Origin: CAYSCX01 sp964429575
GTDB taxonomy: Bacteria; Desulfobacterota; Binatia; Binatales; Binataceae
Direction: 5' to 3'
Assembly (NCBI GenBank): GCA_964429575.1
Contig: CAYSCX010000022.1
Coordinates: 1 to 41,536, forward strand
Length of the DNA: 41,536 bases
Made by a program: the position numbers and the translations under genes. This document shows positions 36,303 to 41,536 of the stretch, piece by piece. How positions within the stretch are numbered: position 1 is the stretch's first letter; each line of letters opens with the position of its first letter. The notes below the pieces were generated by a model, which ran no database searches, had not been told where the DNA came from, and saw only the letters and a list, made by a program, of their open reading frames with translations.

Positions 36303-37325
36303 GTGAAACTTCGCGGCGCGATCTCCGGCTTCGGCGCCGTCGCCGAACGCGCGCATCTCCCCGGCTGGCGCTCGCGACACGACGTCACCATCGCAGCGGT
36401 CCACGAACCCGTCGCGGACCGCCGCCACGCTGCCATCCGCGCCATCCGCAACGTCCGCGTTTACGACGACCTCGACCTCCTGCTGACCGGCGAGTCGCCC
36501 GGCTTCGTCGACGTCGCGAGCCCGCCCGTGTACCATGCCGTGACCGTCCGCGCGGCTCTCGAAGCGGGCGTCCACGTCCTCGTCGAAAAGCCTCTGTGCC
36601 TCTCCCTCGACGACTTCGACTCTCTCGCATCGCTCGCCCGCGCCCGCCGCCGCGTCATGATGTGCGTGCACAACTGGAGGCACGCGCCCGCCTACGCCGC
36701 CGCGCGCACGCTGATCGACCAGGGCCGTGTCGGCGCCGTCCGCTACGTCTCGTTCGAACGTCTTCGCACCGCGCCCGCCGGCGCTGGCGAAAGCGGCGGC
36801 CGCTGGCGTGCCGACGCTGCCACGGGCGGCGGCATCCTCATCGACCACGGCTGGCACGTCTTCTACTTGATGCACTGGCTCCTCGACGCCGGTGCGCCGC
36901 TCGCCATCTCCGCCCATCTCGACCGCGCTCGCGACGCCGCCGTCGAAGACCTCGCCGACCTGCGCGTCACCTTCGACGGTGGCCGCCTCGCCCACGCGAA
37001 TCTGTCCTGGCGCTCTCCCGTCCGACGCACGCGCGCGCTCATCTGCGGCGACCGCGCGACGCTCGACCTCGAGGACGATCGCATCGTCGTCACCGATCGC
37101 TCCGGCGCAGTCGAAGAACTCTCCGTCACCGACGCGCCCGACGACTCCTACCACTCGTCGTGGTTCGCTGGCATCGCCGCCGACTTCGAGCGCGCCGTAT
37201 GCGACGGCCCTGACTCCGCCCTTGCGACCACCAACCTCGCCGAGGCGCGCGCATGCGTCGCACTCACCGTCGCCGCGCGCGAGTCCGCCCGCTCCCACGG
37301 CCGCGAAATCCCCTTGCGCCCATGA
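36303..37325 (+). CDS. Gfo/Idh/MocA family oxidoreductase
   Basis: 340 aa from a GTG at 36303. The Rossmann segment GAISGFGAVAERAHLPGWRS, DVASPPVYHAVTVRAALEAG and HVLVEKPLCLSLDD (the EKP motif) define the family; TGGGILIDHGWHVFYLMHWL carries the substrate-site DxGxH-like histidine. It oxidises or reduces a sugar or cyclitol-like alcohol with NAD(P). An in-frame GTG at 36279 is another possible start. Codons are unusually rich in C at third positions compared with genes before 17 kb. Confidence 0.92.
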   Translation: MKLRGAISGFGAVAERAHLPGWRSRHDVTIAAVHEPVADRRHAAIRAIRNVRVYDDLDLLLTGESPGFVDVASPPVYHAVTVRAALEAGVHVLVEKPLCLSLDDFDSLASLARARRRVMMCVHNWRHAPAYAAARTLIDQGRVGAVRYVSFERLRTAPAGAGESGGRWRADAATGGGILIDHGWHVFYLMHWLLDAGAPLAISAHLDRARDAAVEDLADLRVTFDGGRLAHANLSWRSPVRRTRALICGDRATLDLEDDRIVVTDRSGAVEELSVTDAPDDSYHSSWFAGIAADFERAVCDGPDSALATTNLAEARACVALTVAARESARSHGREIPLRP

Positions 37326-37446
37326 CCGCGCCATTTCCTCTCGCGCCTGTCCGTCGGTCAGTCGCTTAACTGTGCATTGACCGCCTGACCGCACGGACTG
37401 CCAGTATTGACTTTCCGCTGACCGCCATTACAGTTACCATTGACCG
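37323..37446 (+). promoter_or_regulatory. Array of TGACCG half-sites upstream of the TetR gene
   Basis: TGACCG occurs at 37323, 37378, 37386, 37419 and 37441 and as its complement CGGTCA at 37355, six times in 124 bases. The last copy is part of an imperfect palindrome TGACCGATTGGTTA (37441-37454). Clustered half-sites before an autoregulated TetR gene are a likely binding region. The promoter at 37407-37434 lies within the array. Confidence 0.5.
37407..37434 (+). promoter_or_regulatory. Promoter of the TetR-hpnH operon
   Basis: TTGACT (37407-37412) and TACAGT (37429-37434) are 16 bases apart, with a TGACCG half-site in the spacer. It lies about 180 bases before the preferred TetR start codon. 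Confidence 0.42.
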
Positions 37447-37613
37447 ATTGGTTAGCGTTCGAATTGCGGCGTTTCCGTGACGCGACGAGGTAATCTCTAA
37501 CGGGATAGCGCGGTCTTCGGCCTCAGTTTTTGGGCGGTTCGATGCTTCAATCGGCACTACCAAAGACTCCGGTTTCGCACCTTGCGTTCGCCGCGCATGC
37601 ACGACTGACCCCG

Positions 37614-38273
37614 ATGGGCGAATCAGAGGCCAAGACCGATCACGCTGACGCTCGCGGTCACGCGCAGGACTCGCGCGACGGGATTCTGCGCGCCGCGATG
37701 CGCCTCTTTGCCAGCCGCGGCTTCCATGAGACCTCGATGTCGGAAGTCGCCCGCGAGGCGCGCGTCAGCAAGGCCCTCATCTTCTGGCATTTCAAAACCA
37801 AGGAAGAACTCTTCGTCGCGGTCCTCAACCGCCTGCTCGAGCCTTACGTCATCGACTTCGCCGAGGAGACCAGCGCGCTCGATGAACGCGCGCAAATTTT
37901 GAAGCTCGTCGAATCCTACTTTCGCTTCGTCCGCGAAAATGCCTCCTCGATTCGATTCTTCCTCGCGCAACTGCTGCACGACGAGCACTCATCCGGGGGT
38001 CTCACCGATCAGGTGATGAAGCTCTACGCCGGCTATCGCGCGATGTTGGTGGAACTGATCGGCGCCGCGCAGCGCAAGGGCCACTGCCCGCGGCGCTTCG
38101 TGCCCAAGACTGCGGCCGGCTTTCTGATCTCTGCATTGAACGGCCTCATGATCGAGTACTTGTTCATGAGCCGCGACGCGATCGATCCCGGCGAGGCCGT
38201 TGCCATGGTCACCGACTGGCTTTTCATTGAACCACACCACGGCGATCCGCGCAGTCCCAAGGCGGTCGCCTGA
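37614..38273 (+). CDS. TetR/AcrR family transcriptional regulator
   Basis: 219 aa from ATG 37614, though ATG 37542 is in frame and neither has a strong ribosome site. The helix-turn-helix is RDGILRAAMRLFASRGFHET, SMSEVAREARVSKALIFWHF then KTKEELFVAVL (residues about 20-70). The C-terminal helical domain would bind a ligand. It is followed 31 bases later by hpnH, so it is the first gene of that operon and likely represses its own promoter region at the TGACCG array. Confidence 0.92.
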   Translation: MGESEAKTDHADARGHAQDSRDGILRAAMRLFASRGFHETSMSEVAREARVSKALIFWHFKTKEELFVAVLNRLLEPYVIDFAEETSALDERAQILKLVESYFRFVRENASSIRFFLAQLLHDEHSSGGLTDQVMKLYAGYRAMLVELIGAAQRKGHCPRRFVPKTAAGFLISALNGLMIEYLFMSRDAIDPGEAVAMVTDWLFIEPHHGDPRSPKAVA

Positions 38274-38304
38274 CACAGGTTGTTGCGAGGGAGAACCCAA
38301 CCAG

Positions 38305-39306
38305 ATGCGGATGCCGCTCAAATTGATGATCGATCTCGGCCGCTACATGGCGAAGCAGAAGCGCGCCGGTGCAAAGTATTTTCCGCTGGTCTTGATGCTT
38401 GAGCCGCTCCACGCCTGCAACCTCGCATGCATCGGGTGCGGCCGCATCGTCGAGTACAAGGAAACCATCCGCGACCAGATGCCGCTGGAGGAAGCGCTCG
38501 CGGCTGCCACTGAGTGCAACGCCCCAATCGTTTCCGTCTGCGGCGGCGAGCCGCTCATCTACAAGCACATCGTTCCGCTCACCAAGGGACTCATCGAGCA
38601 GAAGCGCCACGTCCAGATCTGCACCAATGCGATTCTGCTCGAACGCTTCGTAAAACAGGTTCCGCCCAGCCCCTACCTGAGCTTCAACGTCCACATCGAC
38701 GGCATGCGTGAGACCCACGACCGCGTCGTCGATCGCGAGGGCGTCTTCGACATCTGCGTCAAGATGATCAAGATGCTCAAGGAAAAGGGCTATCGCGTCC
38801 AAACCAACTCCACCGTGTTCCGCGAAACTTCGGTCGAGGAAATCGAGGAACTCATCAAGATGCTCGCAAGCTTGGGCGTGGATGGCATGTTGCTCACCCC
38901 CGGCTACCACTACCAGGTGCTGACCAACGACGAGATCTATTTGAAGAAAGAGGAGATGCCCTACAAGTTCCGCCGCGTCCGTGATCTCGCCGACCAATAC
39001 AAGATCATGAACACGCCCATCTATCTGGACTACCTCGCCGGCGACCGTGACCTGCTCTGCTCCCCCTGGACCACCGTGACGCGCAACCCCCAAGGCTGGA
39101 AGGGCCCCTGCTACCTGATCACCAACGGCCACTACCGGTCATTCAGCGAGCTGCACGAGGTGACCGACTGGGAGTTCTATCGCACCAAGCAGGACTTCCG
39201 CTGCCGCGACTGCAAGTTGCACTCGGGTTTCGAGGGCACGGTCGCGATGGATTTCGGCAAAAATCTCAAGGACACCTGGCGGATGGTCCGCCACTATGTC
39301 GCGTGA
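38305..39306 (+). CDS. hpnH: Hopanoid biosynthesis radical SAM protein HpnH
   Basis: 333 aa, the family's usual length. The cluster motif HACNLACIGCG (CxxxCxxC, residues about 35-44) binds the [4Fe-4S] centre. CGGEPLIYKHI, NVHIDGMRETHDRVVDREGV and LLTPGYHYQVL are strongly conserved in HpnH, as is the C-terminal RCRDCKLHSGFEGT. HpnH attaches 5'-deoxyadenosine to the hopene side chain, the first step to extended C35 hopanoids. The ATG follows GCGAGGGAG. The squalene-hopene cyclase gene is not in this window. Confidence 0.96.
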   Translation: MRMPLKLMIDLGRYMAKQKRAGAKYFPLVLMLEPLHACNLACIGCGRIVEYKETIRDQMPLEEALAAATECNAPIVSVCGGEPLIYKHIVPLTKGLIEQKRHVQICTNAILLERFVKQVPPSPYLSFNVHIDGMRETHDRVVDREGVFDICVKMIKMLKEKGYRVQTNSTVFRETSVEEIEELIKMLASLGVDGMLLTPGYHYQVLTNDEIYLKKEEMPYKFRRVRDLADQYKIMNTPIYLDYLAGDRDLLCSPWTTVTRNPQGWKGPCYLITNGHYRSFSELHEVTDWEFYRTKQDFRCRDCKLHSGFEGTVAMDFGKNLKDTWRMVRHYVA

Positions 39307-39422
39307 GCGCGCGGCGATGACCGCCGAACGCCCGGCGCGGGAGGCGAAGGGCTGAAACTCGCACCTGATCTCCGTCACGGCTGGGATGTACCTTGCCGGC
39401 CCGTTTCGACCGCGTCCTAACA

Positions 39423-40319
39423 GTGTTCAATCTCGATCGATACTTGAAAGATCGCGCTGCACTCATCGAAACGGCGCTCGCCAATACCGTCGTTACGCAC
39501 GAGGGTCCCGCCGCGCCGCTGTACGAGTCGATGCGCTACAGCCTGCTCAGCGGTGGCAAACGCCTTCGTCCGATCCTTGCCCTCGCATCATGCGAGGCGG
39601 TCGGCGGCCGCACCGGCGACGCTGTCGGACTCGCCTGCGCCATCGAGATGATTCACACCTACTCGATGATCCACGACGACCTGCCGTGCATGGATGACGA
39701 CGACCTTCGCCGCGGCCGCCCGACAAATCACAAGGTCTATGGCGAGGCGATCGCGACGCTGGCCGGCGATGGTCTTCTCACCGACGCGTTCAAAGTGCTC
39801 GCCTGCTCCGCGAACGGCTCGCCCAACTCGCGCGCCGAAATCGTGCTCCAGACCGTCGCGGAACTCTCCGATGCCGCCGGCTCCGCCGGCATGGTCGAGG
39901 GGCAGGCGATCGATCTGCTCGGCGAAGGCAAGCCGATGGACCTTGCCCGGCTCGAATACCTGCACAGCAAGAAAACCGGTGCGCTGTTCATGATCTCGGT
40001 CAGAGGCGGCGCGCGCATGGGCGGCGCGAGCGGCGGGCAGATTGAAAACCTCTCCGCGTACGCGCGTGCGTTCGGTCTCGCATTTCAGGTCGTCGACGAT
40101 CTGTTCGACGTCGAATCATCCACCGAGCAGATCGGCAAGCGCACCCAAAAGGATCAGGTGCGCGGCAAGGCGACCTATCCCGCATTGCTCGGCGTGGAAC
40201 GCTCGCATCAGCTCACCCGCGAGCTCGTCGAACGCGCGCACCGCGCCCTGGCCGGCTTCGGCGATGCCGCTCAGCCGCTTCGTCATCTCGCGGCCTACGT
40301 CGTGGAGCGCAAGCTGTGA
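39423..40319 (+). CDS. Polyprenyl (farnesyl/geranylgeranyl) diphosphate synthase
   Basis: 298 aa if the GTG at 39423 is used; a TTG at 39393 is also possible and neither has a clear ribosome site. LLSGGKRLRPILALASCEA, the first aspartate-rich motif DDLPCMDDDDLRRGRP (with the two residues between aspartates typical of bacterial FPP synthases), KKTGALF and the second motif FQVVDDLFDVE are intact. It makes C15-C20 prenyl diphosphate, the precursor for squalene and hopanoids. It overlaps the next gene by four bases. Confidence 0.93.
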   Translation: MFNLDRYLKDRAALIETALANTVVTHEGPAAPLYESMRYSLLSGGKRLRPILALASCEAVGGRTGDAVGLACAIEMIHTYSMIHDDLPCMDDDDLRRGRPTNHKVYGEAIATLAGDGLLTDAFKVLACSANGSPNSRAEIVLQTVAELSDAAGSAGMVEGQAIDLLGEGKPMDLARLEYLHSKKTGALFMISVRGGARMGGASGGQIENLSAYARAFGLAFQVVDDLFDVESSTEQIGKRTQKDQVRGKATYPALLGVERSHQLTRELVERAHRALAGFGDAAQPLRHLAAYVVERKL

Positions 40320-41383
40320 GCACTGCTCACGCAACCGTCGCGCCCGCGGCGCCCCATTTCCGCCAGGCTGTGCTCGTGAAGCCCGGCCAGCTCGAGTTGC
40401 GCGGCTTTATTCCGCGCGCGCCCGCCGACGGCGAACTGCTGATTCGTATCGCGTGTGCGCTCAGTTGCGGCACCGATCTCAAGACCTTCCGCCGCGGCCA
40501 CCCGATGTGGAAACTGCCGGCTCCGTTCGGCCACGAATTTTCGGGCGTGGTCGAGGCGGTCGGCCCGGGCGTCACCGCCTTCAAACGCGGCGATGAAATC
40601 ATGGCGGCGCCCACCGCTCCGTGCGGCGCCTGCTTCTACTGCTCGCGCGGGCAGGAGAATCTCTGCGCGCAGGCGATGGACAAGATGGTCCTCGGCGGCT
40701 ACGCCGACATGCTGGTGCTGCCTGCGCACGTCGTCGCCCGCAACACCTTCGCAAAGCCCGCTGATTTGCCGTTCGAAGAGGCCGCGCTGCTCGAACCGCT
40801 GTCCTGCGTCGTTCACGCGCAGGATCTCGCCCGGCCCGAAAAACATGAAACCGTGCTCATCGTCGGCGCGGGCGCATTCGGCCTGCTTCACATGTTGGCG
40901 CTCCGGGTGTCAGGCGTGCATGAGGTCGTGGTCGCCGGACGCGGCGAGAAACGGCTCGGCTGGGCGCGCGAGCTTGGCGCCGACCGCGTAATCGACGCTG
41001 CCCGCGATGACGCCGCTGCTGAAGTCGCCAAACTCAACTCCGGCTTCGGCCCCGATCTAGTCATCGAATGCACCGGCCAAGTCGATGGCTGGCGCGACGC
41101 CTTCGCGCGCGTTCGCCGGGGCGGCCGTGCCGTCTTTTTCGGCGGATGCCCTCCCGGCACCTCGCTCTCGATTGATACGCGACGGATGCATTATGACAAC
41201 CTGACGCTGCTCGCGCCGTTTCACTTCCGTCCGCGTGACGTGCGGCGCGCATATGAACTGCTCTGCGAGCGGCGAATCGGCGCAGGCGCAATCATCAACG
41301 CGCGCCGCCCCCTCGCCGAACTCGCGGAGGTATTCGCATTGATGGATCGCGGTGCGGTGCTCAAGTGCGCCGTGATTCCGTGA
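40316..41383 (+). CDS. Zinc-dependent medium-chain alcohol dehydrogenase
   Basis: 355 aa. Catalytic zinc ligands are Cys51 (LSCGTDLKTF) and His73-Glu74 (FGHEFSGVVE), with a further Glu in LLEPLSCVVHA. The structural zinc lobe is CGACFYCSRGQENLC (Cys103, 106, 109, 117). The NAD site is VLIVGAGAFGLLHMLAL. The GTG start overlaps the prenyl synthase stop (GTGA), so they are coupled. It may oxidise a sugar or prenyl-derived alcohol linked to the hopanoid genes, but the substrate is unknown. Confidence 0.93.
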   Translation: MSTAHATVAPAAPHFRQAVLVKPGQLELRGFIPRAPADGELLIRIACALSCGTDLKTFRRGHPMWKLPAPFGHEFSGVVEAVGPGVTAFKRGDEIMAAPTAPCGACFYCSRGQENLCAQAMDKMVLGGYADMLVLPAHVVARNTFAKPADLPFEEAALLEPLSCVVHAQDLARPEKHETVLIVGAGAFGLLHMLALRVSGVHEVVVAGRGEKRLGWARELGADRVIDAARDDAAAEVAKLNSGFGPDLVIECTGQVDGWRDAFARVRRGGRAVFFGGCPPGTSLSIDTRRMHYDNLTLLAPFHFRPRDVRRAYELLCERRIGAGAIINARRPLAELAEVFALMDRGAVLKCAVIP

Positions 41384-41393
41384 TGTTGTGGTC

Positions 41394-41423
41394 GGTGCGC
41401 GCGCCCGGCTGGGCGGGCGCACC
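41394..41423 (+). other. Hairpin after the alcohol dehydrogenase
   Basis: GGTGCGCGCGCC (41394-41405) can pair with GGCGGGCGCACC (41412-41423) with one mismatch and a six-base loop. No T tract follows. It could attenuate read-through into the next gene. Confidence 0.35.
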
Positions 41424-41448
41424 AGGCTGGATGCGAGGCTGGAGGAGT

Positions 41449-41536
41449 ATGGGAGAGGCTTTCAAACTCGACACAGAATCGTTCGCGCGGCCCGCGCCGG
41501 CGCACGATGAGTTCATCGCCAAGGTCGATTACACCA
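41449..41536 (+). CDS. Start of an unidentified gene (partial)
   Basis: An open frame begins at ATG 41449 (MGEAFKLDTESFARPAPAHD) and runs off the window after 29 codons. GGAGG lies three bases before this ATG, rather close; an in-frame ATG at 41431 is the alternative. Too little is visible to name a family. It lies 65 bases after the alcohol dehydrogenase, on the same strand, and may continue the operon. Confidence 0.55.
   Translation, partial: MGEAFKLDTESFARPAPAHDEFIAKVDYT

Noticed and set aside
36105..37394. 429-codon open frame on the minus strand
   Set aside because: It is exactly antisense to the Gfo/Idh/MocA gene, glycine/valine/aspartate-rich and without a known motif; it is a GC-rich shadow.
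38224..39132. 302-codon minus-strand frame opposite hpnH
   Set aside because: HpnH is unmistakable on the plus strand; the reverse frame has no motif or ribosome site.

Overview
The window is a GC-rich bacterial chromosome segment. It opens inside a ribosomal RNA operon (3' end of 16S, tRNA-Ile, tRNA-Ala, 23S, 5S, intrinsic terminator) and then carries about 30 recognisable protein genes plus several gene remnants. Hopanoid synthesis (HpnH), an F420-type luciferase-like oxidoreductase, four phytanoyl-CoA-dioxygenase-type oxygenases, amidohydrolase-2 proteins and a meta-cleavage aromatic operon suggest an uncultured soil-type lineage formerly filed with Deltaproteobacteria, such as Binatota. 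That placement is inference; the rRNA genes would settle it.

Layout. 1-4436: rRNA operon. 4437-6600: a gene-poor stretch with a broken DmpA-type peptidase containing a transposon-end-like hairpin, a small zinc-ribbon protein and a hicBA toxin-antitoxin pair. 6635-12602: the prkA / yeaH / spoVR trio on the minus strand, with prkA separated from the other two by about 1.27 kb of debris (GIY-YIG and DUF559 endonuclease remnants, REP-like palindromes, dispersed repeats). 12781-16939: metallo-hydrolase, membrane proteins, amidase, and a vapBC-like pair with a clear operator palindrome.

17009-27040: VOC protein, methyltransferase, four PhyH oxygenases (two an adjacent duplicate pair), two amidohydrolases, acyl-CoA dehydrogenase and enoyl-CoA hydratase. 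This looks like an uncharacterised catabolic island. 27132-31963: a minus-strand operon with HpaB-type monooxygenase, aldehyde dehydrogenase, FAH-family hydrolase and extradiol ring-cleavage dioxygenase, which together form a nearly complete hydroxylation and ring-cleavage route for a phenol. 31986-34580: glgB preceded by only the C-terminal stub of a trehalose synthase/maltokinase gene.

34724-41536: plus-strand genes for a small membrane protein, an LLM oxidoreductase, a Gfo/Idh/MocA dehydrogenase, a TetR regulator with an array of TGACCG half-sites upstream, hpnH, a polyprenyl diphosphate synthase, a zinc alcohol dehydrogenase and the first codons of another gene. The TetR gene sits 31 bases before hpnH, so it may control hopanoid side-chain synthesis. 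No CRISPR array, complete insertion sequence or prophage was seen.
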